From assembly GCA_021159825.1 (NCBI GenBank), contig JAGHDR010000287.1, forward strand, positions 1-5,928: DNA of 5,928 bases, given 5' to 3'. Made by a program: the position numbers and the translations under genes. The notes under the pieces were generated by a model that did not search any database, was not told the DNA's origin, and saw nothing but the letters and a program-made list of their open reading frames with translations. The stretch is from Deltaproteobacteria bacterium (GTDB taxonomy: Bacteria; Desulfobacterota; DSM-4660; Desulfatiglandales; Desulfatiglandaceae). How positions within the stretch are numbered: the first letter of the stretch is position 1; the number at the start of each line of letters is the position of its first letter. Below, piece after piece: positions 1 to 5,476 of the stretch.

Positions 1-1
1 C

Positions 2-184
2 AGCCACAGTGTCGATAAAGAACCACTGGTTGGTCTGGTCATTGGCGGACTTCATTACGAAAGAAAAAACTGGGGAATTCATTTCAACGTAATGGCATCC
101 ACTGACGATGTGGATACGGACGACGCTCCGGATGCCGAAGGTCGTGAGCGGCTGGGGACCATCACTGTCGAGTGGCGGTTTTAA
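2..184 (+). CDS. C-terminal end of an outer-membrane beta-barrel protein, probably LpxR-like lipid A deacylase (DUF2219), partial
   Basis: An open frame enters from the left edge and ends at TAA 182-184, giving 60 residues. It begins SHSVDKEPLVG, which resembles the conserved SHSVDK-type segment near the C-terminus of LpxR/DUF2219 proteins as I remember them. The rest alternates polar and hydrophobic residues like beta-strands, with an acidic loop (DDVDTDDAPDAE), and the last strand ends GTITVEWRF; a terminal Phe is the usual beta-barrel assembly signal. LpxR proteins sit in the outer membrane and remove the 3'-acyloxyacyl group of lipid A. The outer-membrane call is firmer than the LpxR call, because the catalytic part lies outside the window. 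It ends inside the first codons of the MFS remnant's frame. Confidence 0.55.
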   Translation, partial: SHSVDKEPLVGLVIGGLHYERKNWGIHFNVMASTDDVDTDDAPDAEGRERLGTITVEWRF

Positions 185-381
185 ACCACCATGAAGCATT
201 TTTTGCCACGGCCGGTGTTCTGTCCGATCGCTTTGGTCGTTTGCGAATCGTTTCTATCGGCTGGACAACTCAAATTCTGCTGCTCTTTGCTTTTGCTTGG
301 CTGCCTGATGGGGGCATGACCGTATGGGTATTGTTTCTCGGCTATGCAGCGGCGCCGGCCTTTACTGAGGGTAATGAGTAG
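172..381 (+). pseudogene. Internal fragment of an MFS transporter
   Basis: This frame (GTG 172 to TAG 379-381) carries about 60 residues typical of the major facilitator superfamily. It shows a loop motif GVLSDRFGRLR, then a hydrophobic segment (IVSIGWTTQILLLFAFAWL), then a second one ending in PAFTEGNE. In one MFS subfamily that motif normally continues TEGxE-(K/R)-A-L-x-AD. Here the frame stops straight after TEGNE. No N-terminal helices precede it, because the upstream bases code for the end of the barrel protein in another frame. MFS proteins have about 400 residues and 12 helices, so this is a relic of roughly two helices and cannot transport. The GTG start is only the frame's first possible start; MFS-like sequence begins around 200. 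Confidence 0.7.
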
Positions 382-410
382 TTTCTCTCACAAGAACAAG
401 ATGAACTTAG

Positions 411-423
411 CGCCCTTCGGGCG
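411..423. repeat. Small perfect hairpin next to the REP-like element
   Basis: CGCCC (411-415), loop TTC, GGGCG (419-423) form a perfect 5-bp GC-rich stem. No T-run follows, so it is unlikely to be an intrinsic terminator. It lies 12 bases before the large inverted repeat at 436 and may belong to the same mobile or repetitive unit. Confidence 0.4.
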
Positions 424-435
424 GACTTAAAAGAT

Positions 436-561
436 GAACGTCCAACATCGAACGTCCAACATCGAATTTTGAATTAAGGTATTCTGCCAATTTATAAATA
501 GGCAGAGCGAAGCGACTTCATCATTCGATGTTCAACGTTGGACGTTCGATGTTCGACGTTC
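436..561. repeat. REP-like palindromic repeat with 31-bp arms
   Basis: Arms 436-466 and 531-561 are inverted repeats of 31 bases with only three mismatches. The left arm is built from two tandem copies of the 14-mer GAACGTCCAACATC (436-449, 450-463). The spacer holds a second hairpin, TCTGCC (483-488) and GGCAGA (501-506), with a 12-base loop. A run of eight A's follows the right arm (563-570). Built like REP/RAYT-type palindromes, it sits between the MFS relic and the patatin gene. From memory, similar 'TTCGATGTTGGACGTTC' repeats are common in environmental Desulfobacterota genomes, but I could not check this. No transposase is present, so any movement would need one supplied elsewhere. Confidence 0.85.
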
Positions 562-624
562 AAAAAAAACACTCATATCCTATCATGCCGAATTTATTAG
601 GCGTAAAATGGAAATTTCTATACT

Positions 625-1590
625 ATGAATTTACCGGGAAAGGTCGGTCTTGCCCTGGGCAGCGGATCGGCCCGAGGATGGGCGCATATAGGAGTAATTA
701 AGGCCCTGACTGAAGCAGGCATTCGTGTGGATTACATAGCGGGCACGAGTATCGGCGCGGTAGTTGGCGCCGTCTATGCCTCAGGGAAGATCGAGACGTT
801 GGAAAATGTCGTCCGCCAGTTTGACTGGAAGCAGATTGTATCTTTTTTTGATATCGTTTTCCCCAAATCCGGGCTGATTGACGGGAACAAGGTTGCCGAT
901 TTTGTCCGTACACATGTTGCCCCTGGAAACATCGAAGATCTCGGGTTGCCCTTCCGTGTGATATCCACTGATCTTGAAACCGGCAGCGAGGTCGTGATTC
1001 AGGAAGGGGATGTCATTGAGGCGGTAAGGGCCAGCATATCGATACCCGGCATATTTACCCCGGTAAGAAAAGACGGTGTGATCCTGCTTGACGGCGGACT
1101 GGTCAACCCGGTTCCCGTGAGCGTGGTGCGGGAAATGGGGGCGGATTTCGTGATAGCGGTTGATCTTAACCACGATATTGTCGGGAAAAAAGGTGCGGGA
1201 AAAAACGCTGATTTCGAATCGGACAAACCGTCTTCGGACAGCGAGAACGGGAACAACTCAACCAAAAAAGGCTGGATAAGGAACGCGTTGAACGGAAGGG
1301 TCATGTCCATTGATCTCCCTGTATTAACACAGGTAAAACAATGGATGGCAAAAGATCCCACGCCCAGTATCTTTGAGGTTTTGGTGTCTTCAATCAATAT
1401 CATGGAAACTCAAATCACCGCTACACGGTTGAAGGCCGAACCGCCTGACCTGCTAATTCAACCAAAACTGGGGCACTTGAAGTTTTTGGAATTCAACAGG
1501 GCCGAAGAGGCCATTGCCGAGGGATACAGAGCGATGAAATCACGCATTAATCTGTTTGCGGAAGAGGGACAAGGGAATGCATATCCATAA
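625..1590 (+). CDS. Patatin-like phospholipase (RssA/NTE-type), 321 aa
   Basis: A complete bacterial patatin-like acyl hydrolase. Residues 12-18 are the glycine-rich oxyanion-hole motif GSGSARG. GTSIG at 40-44 is the nucleophile elbow with Ser42. DGG at 156-158 supplies Asp156 of the Ser-Asp dyad. All key residues are present, so it should hydrolyse acyl esters of membrane (lyso)phospholipids; the true substrate is unknown. No signal peptide is visible, so it is probably cytosolic or membrane-associated. A polar, Lys/Ser/Asn-rich stretch at about 188-217 looks like a flexible linker before a helical C-terminal part. Its length is normal for RssA/YchK-type proteins. ATG 625 opens directly onto the first beta-strand (KVGLALGSGS); only a weak GGAAA (610-614) precedes it. 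Its last 14 bases overlap the ABC1/UbiB gene, suggesting an operon with translational coupling. Confidence 0.93.
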   Translation: MNLPGKVGLALGSGSARGWAHIGVIKALTEAGIRVDYIAGTSIGAVVGAVYASGKIETLENVVRQFDWKQIVSFFDIVFPKSGLIDGNKVADFVRTHVAPGNIEDLGLPFRVISTDLETGSEVVIQEGDVIEAVRASISIPGIFTPVRKDGVILLDGGLVNPVPVSVVREMGADFVIAVDLNHDIVGKKGAGKNADFESDKPSSDSENGNNSTKKGWIRNALNGRVMSIDLPVLTQVKQWMAKDPTPSIFEVLVSSINIMETQITATRLKAEPPDLLIQPKLGHLKFLEFNRAEEAIAEGYRAMKSRINLFAEEGQGNAYP

Positions 1591-3271
1591 AATTGGAATC
1601 ATCGGCAGAACTTACCGCCACATGCAGCGCTACCGCCAGATCCTTACGGTGCTTTTCAGGAATGGATTCGGCGATCTGGTGAACATTCTCAAGATCGAGC
1701 AATATCTGGAGATCGGCCTTCGGATGATCTCCCGCAAACGGCGGGAGAAGATAGGGAAGCTCACAAGGGCTGAAAGAGTGCGAATAGTTCTGGAAGAACT
1801 GGGCCCCACCTTTATCAAAATGGGCCAGATACTCTCCACCCGGCCGGACCTCCTGCCCGTAGAATTTCTCCGGGAATTGGAGAAACTCCAGGATGATGTG
1901 CCGCCTTTTGAATATGCGCAGGTGGAGACAATCATTGAAGCGGAACTCGGAACGCCGCTCGGCCATGTTTTTAAGGATTTCGAGGAATCCCCGCTGGCTT
2001 CGGCCTCCATCGGCCAGGTACATCGCGCGCGGCTTGCAGGTGGGGAAGAGGTCGTGGTCAAGATTCAGCGGCCGGATATCCAAAAGATCGTTGAGGTGGA
2101 TCTGGAGATTATGCTGCACCTGGCCACCCTGATGGAGAAACATCTTGAAGGCTGGGAGATTCAGCGACCCACCAAAATAGTGGAGGAATTTGCCCAGACC
2201 CTGGAAAAGGAGCTGGACTATACCATAGAGGCTTCGCACATGGAGCGTTTCGCCATGCAGTTCCTTAACGATTCCAGTGTCTATGTGCCGAAGGTTTATC
2301 GGGAGGCTTCAACCGGTCGCATCCTGACCATGGAGTATATAAACGGCATTAAGGCCTCCGAGATTGCGTTGCTGGAGGAAGCGAATCTTGACAGATACAA
2401 GATCGCCCGCCTGGGCCTTGACCTGATTATGAAACAGATTTTTATTTACGGGTTTTTTCATGCCGACCCCCATCCCGGCAATGTTTTTATCCTGCCGGAT
2501 AATGTCATTTGCTACATTGATTTCGGCATGATGGGCCGCATCGGACGTGAGGATCGAGAAACCTTTGCCGATCTGGTTGTGAACATTGTCAGCCGGGATG
2601 AAAGAAAAATCACGAAAGCCCTTCTCCGTCTTACGGTTTGTGAAGAGGACCCGGACATTGATGCCCTGGAAAAAAATGTATCCGAGTTTATAGACCTGCA
2701 CTTTAATCGACCCTTGAAGGAACTGGACCTGGGAAAATTGTTGCATCAACTCCTGGATTTGGTAGCCAAACATCGTCTCAGCGTCCCGCCGGATTTATTT
2801 CTAATGATCAAGGCCCTGAGCACCGTGGAAGGTCTGGGCAGGTTGCTGAACCCTGATTTGGATGTTGCGGAACAGGCGGCCCCATTTGTTAAGCGTATTC
2901 AAATGGACCGGCTGAATCCAAAACGGATCGCCGGGGATTTTTTTGATTCCGGAACCGAGCTGCTCAACTTGATCAAGGAGATTCCCGGTGAAGTGCGTAA
3001 GATTCTAAAGCAGGCCAGAGAGGGTAAAATCAAGATTGAGTTCGAACACCGGGGGCTGGAACCCATGCTTTCCACGTTTGACCGGGTCAGCAACCGAATT
3101 GTCTTTGCCATTGTCCTGGCGTCCCTTATCATCGGCTCATCCCTGATCGTTTTATCGGGTCTCCCGCCCAAATGGCATGAGATACCGATTATTGGTCTGG
3201 CAGGATTCACGGTTGCGGGTATTATGGGATTTTGGCTGCTCATAACCATTTTAAAAAGCGGGAAAATGTAG
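1577..3271 (+). CDS. AarF/ABC1/UbiB-family atypical protein kinase/ATPase, 564 aa
   Basis: A full-length ABC1/ADCK/UbiB protein. Signature motifs, in order: KxGQ as K81-M-G-Q84, the Ala-rich nucleotide loop ASASIGQ at 141-147 (in place of a P-loop), Lys162 in VVVKIQRP, HADPHPGN at 295-302, and the metal-binding DFG at 315-317. Two membrane helices end the protein (about 508-529 and 538-559), as in bacterial UbiB. In ubiquinone makers UbiB is an ATPase assisting membrane-bound quinone synthesis. In an anaerobe without that pathway the client lipid is unknown, so no symbol is given. I chose ATG 1577 over TTG 1556 because GAGGGA (1564-1569) lies 7 bases upstream of the ATG. The gene overlaps the patatin end by 14 bp. 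No frameshift is visible. The paired genes suggest a shared membrane-lipid role, which is inference. Confidence 0.93.
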   Translation: MHIHKIGIIGRTYRHMQRYRQILTVLFRNGFGDLVNILKIEQYLEIGLRMISRKRREKIGKLTRAERVRIVLEELGPTFIKMGQILSTRPDLLPVEFLRELEKLQDDVPPFEYAQVETIIEAELGTPLGHVFKDFEESPLASASIGQVHRARLAGGEEVVVKIQRPDIQKIVEVDLEIMLHLATLMEKHLEGWEIQRPTKIVEEFAQTLEKELDYTIEASHMERFAMQFLNDSSVYVPKVYREASTGRILTMEYINGIKASEIALLEEANLDRYKIARLGLDLIMKQIFIYGFFHADPHPGNVFILPDNVICYIDFGMMGRIGREDRETFADLVVNIVSRDERKITKALLRLTVCEEDPDIDALEKNVSEFIDLHFNRPLKELDLGKLLHQLLDLVAKHRLSVPPDLFLMIKALSTVEGLGRLLNPDLDVAEQAAPFVKRIQMDRLNPKRIAGDFFDSGTELLNLIKEIPGEVRKILKQAREGKIKIEFEHRGLEPMLSTFDRVSNRIVFAIVLASLIIGSSLIVLSGLPPKWHEIPIIGLAGFTVAGIMGFWLLITILKSGKM

Positions 3272-3279
3272 ATAATTTA

Positions 3280-3439
3280 AGGGAACTACCAAAAAATAAT
3301 CCACGCATCCTGTTTGCCTTTTTGCCCGTCTTTTACGTTGTGATAACAGGTACATAGCCCACTATGCACCTGCCATCACGCCTTGAAGACGAACAAAAAT
3401 TCTGCCCGATATGCGTATATTATTTTCTTCCAGTTCCCT
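3280..3439. mobile_element. 160-bp imperfect palindrome, MITE-like, with nested hairpins
   Basis: The outer ends are inverted repeats 3280-3308 and 3411-3439 (23 of 29 bases pair), starting AGGGAACT and ending AGTTCCCT. Inside is a strong central hairpin, 3340-3357 with 3362-3379 (15 of 18 pair), around the loop CCCA. Both inverted repeats share one centre, 3359.5, so the element is a single fold-back unit. The intervening parts pair partly if one indel is allowed. It begins 9 bp after the UbiB-family stop and ends 29 bp before the RND remnant. No transposase is encoded. Its first 78 bp recur at 5399-5476. No T-run follows the hairpin, so it is not a clear terminator, although it could shield the operon's 3' end. 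Confidence 0.82.
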
Positions 3440-3468
3440 AACAGAAAGGATTTTTAGGTACACAAAAA

Positions 3469-4190
3469 ATGAAACTACCTGAAATAGCCGTCAGACGGCC
3501 CGTTACTACCATCATGGTGTTTGCCGCCATCGCCCTGTTGGGATGCGTATCGTTTTTCAAGCTGAATCTGGACATGCCGCCTGATGTGGAACCCCCGGCC
3601 GTGAGTGTGATCACGCCCTATCCGGGGGCCTCGGCCCTGGACGTGGAGTCCGAGGTAACCAAAAATACCTGAAAGACCAGCTTTCCACCACGCCGAATCT
3701 TGACAGGCTGGAATCAAAATCAAAGGACAATATATCGATTGTCAACTGCATATTCGAGTGGGGGACCGACCTGGATGTGGCGGTGAACGACATCCGGGAA
3801 AAAATAGATCTTGCAAAATCGGACATGGCGGATGGGGCAAAGCAACCTTTTATCTTCAAGTTCAGCAGTTCCATGGTGCCGGTGCTCGTTATGACCGTAA
3901 CGGCAAAGGAAAGCAGCCCGGATCTTTACAGGATCGTGGACAAGCAGATCGCTGATCCGTTAAAGCGTATCCCGGGTGTGGGGGCCATTCTCCTGATTGG
4001 CGGCTGTGAAAGACAGATCAATGTCCATTTCGATCGGGAGGCACTGGAGGCCTGCCACCTGTCGGTCCAGCAGGTCCGGAGCAAAGGTGGTTTGCAAATA
4101 ACACTAAAAAAGATTGAACCGGATCTTCCCAACAACCCTCCCATGATGGCTGCGGGTTGCGAAATGCGGGATATGAATTACTTTAATTAG
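3469..4190 (+). pseudogene. RND (AcrB/HAE1-type) efflux pump, N-terminal fragment, frameshifted
   Basis: The first frame (3469-3672) starts MKLPEIAVRRPVTTIMVF, the classic RND N-terminus with its first membrane helix (about 14-32), and continues through PPDVEPPAVSV, PGASALDVESEVTK. It then hits TGA 3670-3672. Homology resumes in another frame at about 3666 (YLKDQLSTTPNLDRLES, EWGTDLDVAVNDIREKID, RIPGVGAILLIGG) and runs to LSVQQVRS near 4082. The shift lies at five A's (3661-3665), equal to +2 or -1. After 4082 the frame continues for 35 unrelated codons to TAG 4188-4190. RND pumps have about 1000-1100 residues; only about 205 remain, with no later porter domains or helices, so it is non-functional. 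A weak AGGT (3456-3459) precedes the ATG. No adaptor or outer-membrane partner gene is nearby. Confidence 0.88.
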
Positions 4191-4220
4191 AGCTGTCGAT
4201 TGTAACCTTTTTCTTGTTCA

Positions 4221-4234
4221 GGACTCTATAGTCC
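4221..4234. other. Small perfect hairpin upstream of fmdB-type gene
   Basis: GGACT (4221-4225), loop CTAT, AGTCC (4230-4234) form a perfect 5-bp stem between the end of the RND remnant and the FmdB-type gene. No T-run follows. It could be an operator or a chance palindrome, and the sequence does not decide. Confidence 0.25.
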
Positions 4235-4265
4235 CAAATAATTGACATATTCAGGAAGGAGAACC

Positions 4266-4484
4266 ATGCCCATATTTGAATTCAAGTGTAAGAAATGCGG
4301 AAATCTTTACGAATCCCTCTGCTTTCGTTCAAACGGCGAAGACAAGGGTCCCTGCCCTGCCTGTGGGGGAAATGAAAGCGAAAAACAATTATCCATCTTT
4401 TCATCTTCCGGATCCGGTTCGAACCTGGATCCGGGAGGCGCTTCGGCTTCCGGTTCATGCGCGCCGAGCGGCGGTTTTTCGTGA
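4266..4484 (+). CDS. FmdB-type zinc-ribbon protein, 72 aa
   Basis: The protein starts MPIFEFKCKKCG, the typical opening of the FmdB/CxxC_CxxC_SSSS putative regulatory family. Four cysteines form a zinc ribbon: Cys8 and Cys11 (CKKC), Cys30 and Cys33 (CPAC). The C-terminal half is a low-complexity Ser/Gly tail ending SCAPSGGFS, normal for the family. The family was named from a methylotroph gene linked to amidase/formamidase regulation, but its general function is unknown. ATG 4266 is chosen over ATG 4242 because AGGAAGGAG (4253-4261) sits just before it and MPIFEF is the conserved start. It appears intact. The next gene downstream is the candidate selenoprotein, 95 bp away on the same strand, so they may be co-transcribed. 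Confidence 0.9.
   Translation: MPIFEFKCKKCGNLYESLCFRSNGEDKGPCPACGGNESEKQLSIFSSSGSGSNLDPGGASASGSCAPSGGFS
4408..4434. repeat. 27-bp near-perfect palindrome inside the FmdB-type gene
   Basis: CCGGATCC (4408-4415) pairs with GGATCCGG (4427-4434), and the inner ten bases GGTTCGAACC (4416-4425) are themselves a perfect palindrome; one T (4426) breaks the symmetry. It lies in the low-complexity Ser/Gly-rich tail, where codon choice is loosely constrained. The transcript could form a strong hairpin there. Confidence 0.55.
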
Positions 4485-4579
4485 GCCGGATGATCAATAC
4501 AGCCGTGTGCTGTACCTGCTCACCATTTAGGGAATACAGAATTATGAAAACCTCAAACACTCAAAAAAAAGGGAAAGAC

Positions 4580-4732
4580 ATGAGTATCTGGATTATTTTA
4601 GGGGTCATTGCCGTGTGGGTTCTGCTGCAGGCTTATATTCTTCCAAAAATGGGCATTTCCACATGAATGAAGAACAGTTGCCAGGTCGGCGACAAACAAC
4701 CCAAAACAATTGATATCATAGACAAAAAATAG
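4580..4732 (+). CDS. Candidate small membrane selenoprotein (in-frame TGA as Sec), 50 aa
   Basis: I do not recognise a named family. From ATG 4580 the frame encodes a hydrophobic helix (about residues 3-21, IWIILGVIAVWVLLQAYIL), then LPKMGIST, then TGA 4664-4666. The same frame stays open for 21 codons to TAG 4730-4732, giving residues such as MKNSCQVGDK. If TGA is selenocysteine, residue 29 is Sec and Cys34 makes a UxxxxC pair, a plausible redox site just outside the helix. A hairpin with SECIS features follows the TGA (4677-4693). GGGA (4571-4574) lies 5 bases before the ATG. ATG 4544, in the same frame with AGGGA (4529-4533) 10 bases upstream, is an alternative start and would add a Lys-rich N-terminus. 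If TGA is a true stop, this is only a 28-residue peptide. Topology is unclear. Confidence 0.6.
4677..4693 (+). promoter_or_regulatory. Candidate bacterial SECIS hairpin
   Basis: GUUGCC (4677-4682) pairs with GGCGAC (4688-4693) through six pairs including one U-G wobble; the apical loop is AGGUC. The loop's GG begins 17 bases after the TGA (4664-4666), inside the spacing usual for bacterial SECIS elements. E. coli fdhF, as I remember it, has a very similar upper stem-loop (GUUGCAGGUCUGC) at about the same distance. The GGU loop core and placement support SelB-dependent Sec insertion. The hairpin is short and would need covariation across homologues to be certain. Confidence 0.55.
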
Positions 4733-4766
4733 AATCTCTCAGGCCTGAAGGAATTAAGGCCCTAAC

Positions 4767-4801
4767 GCGGCAGAGCCGCAGTTGTCAGTTGTCAGTTGTC
4801 A
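4767..4801. repeat. GC hairpin followed by 7-bp tandem repeat (3 copies)
   Basis: GCGGC (4767-4771), loop AGA, GCCGC (4775-4779) form a 5-bp stem. Directly after it GTTGTCA is repeated three times without change (4781-4787, 4788-4794, 4795-4801). The block sits between the candidate selenoprotein and the truncated start of the asnA remnant, close to the asnA breakpoint. No T-run follows the hairpin. Confidence 0.75.
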
Positions 4802-4830
4802 GTACTGGAGGTTATTTTAAAATTTGAGGA

Positions 4831-5398
4831 TTTGGAAGTATTGAAAAGATATGGAAAGTCCTGAAAGGCGCGGAAAACCACATGCAGGATCTTTTCCCCC
4901 AGCTCAAAACCGACAAATACCCGGACATGCCGGATAAGCCCACCTTTCTACATGCGGAAGATATCCTGGCCCGGTACCCGGACATGCCGCGCAAACAGCG
5001 AGAGACGGAAATCGTTAAAGAATATAAAGCAATCTTTATTTACGGCATCGGCTGGACCCTTGAAGATGGGTACCCCCCACGAAATGCGGGCTGCGGATTA
5101 CGATGACTGGGTCACGGAAACCACCTCCGAGGACGGTCGGCCCATGCACGGCCTGAACGGCGACATCCTGCTCTGGAACCCCGTCACCCAACGCCGTCAT
5201 GAACTGACCTCCATGGGGGTACACGTAAACGCCGACACACTGAAGCAACAGCTCGAAATCACCAACCAGATGGATTTTCTGGAGATGCCCTACCACCAGG
5301 CCGTGTTGAACCATGACATTCCGCTGAGCATCGGCGGCGACATCGGGCAATCCCGAACATTCATGTCCCTGCTCAAAAAAGCACACCTTGGGGAAGTA
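4831..5398 (+). pseudogene. asnA: asnA (aspartate-ammonia ligase) remnant, truncated at both ends and frameshifted
   Basis: AsnA makes asparagine from aspartate, ammonia and ATP and is a class II aminoacyl-tRNA-synthetase-like enzyme of about 330 residues. Here AsnA-like sequence starts near 4831 (SIEKIWKVLKGAENHM), upstream of any start codon, so roughly the first 185 residues are gone. It runs through HAEDILARYPDMP to TLEDGYP, breaks at six C's (5073-5078, one C too many), and resumes in the next frame as HEMRAADYDDW, GLNGDILLWNP, LTSMGVHVNADTLKQQL and IGGDIGQSR, with the motif-3-type Arg at 5354-5356. At AHLGEV (about 5398) it meets the half-palindrome, which replaces the last 20 or so residues with unrelated codons to TAG 5474-5476. 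It cannot encode a working enzyme. The family call is firm because several conserved blocks match in order. Confidence 0.9.
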
Positions 5399-5476
5399 AG
5401 GGAACTTCCAAAAAATAATCTACGCATCCTGCCTGCCCTTTTGCCCGTTTTCTACGCTGTGATAACAGGCACATAG
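5399..5476. repeat. Half copy of the 160-bp palindrome, inserted at the end of asnA remnant
   Basis: These 78 bases match 3280-3357 at 69 positions with no gaps; most differences are C/T. The copy covers the outer repeat through the left arm of the central hairpin (GTGATAACAGGCACATAG, 5459-5476). The loop position reads CTCA, and then the right half is missing: 5481 onward cannot pair back. Its last three bases are the TAG that now ends the asnA reading frame. Confidence 0.88.

Noticed and set aside
469..498. Promoter-like TTGAAT (469-474) and TATAAA (493-498) with 18-bp spacing ahead of the patatin gene
   Set aside because: Both boxes lie in the spacer of the palindromic repeat, where AT-rich matches arise easily, and the gene starts about 125 bp further on. 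Not enough to call a promoter.
781..1403. Long minus-strand frames across the patatin gene
   Set aside because: They are shadows of a well-supported plus-strand gene and show no family motifs.
3280..3357. 26-codon open frame present in both copies of the half-palindrome (RELPKNN...ITGT)
   Set aside because: The eight differing codons split evenly between silent and amino-acid-changing, there is no start codon, and the palindromic structure explains the conservation.
3340..3379. Central hairpin as an intrinsic terminator for the patatin-UbiB operon
   Set aside because: No T-run follows either arm; the structure is explained by the palindromic element.
3670..3672. TGA in the RND remnant as a possible selenocysteine codon
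   Set aside because: Homology continues in a different frame, so this TGA is a product of the frameshift at 3661-3665.
4242..4247. Perfect -35-like TTGACA before the FmdB-type gene
   Set aside because: A matching -10 box would fall on the start codon itself, which is incompatible with the ribosome site at 4253-4261.
4498..4514. Hairpin TACAGC / GCTGTA after the FmdB-type gene as a terminator
   Set aside because: Only 6 bp, not GC-rich, and followed by CCTGCTCACC with no T-run.
4918..4989. 15-bp direct repeat TACCCGGACATGCCG (4918-4932 and 4975-4989) in the asnA remnant
   Set aside because: Both copies encode YPDMP in frame; the second falls at a conserved AsnA position and the first suits the preceding region, so it is probably ordinary coding sequence.
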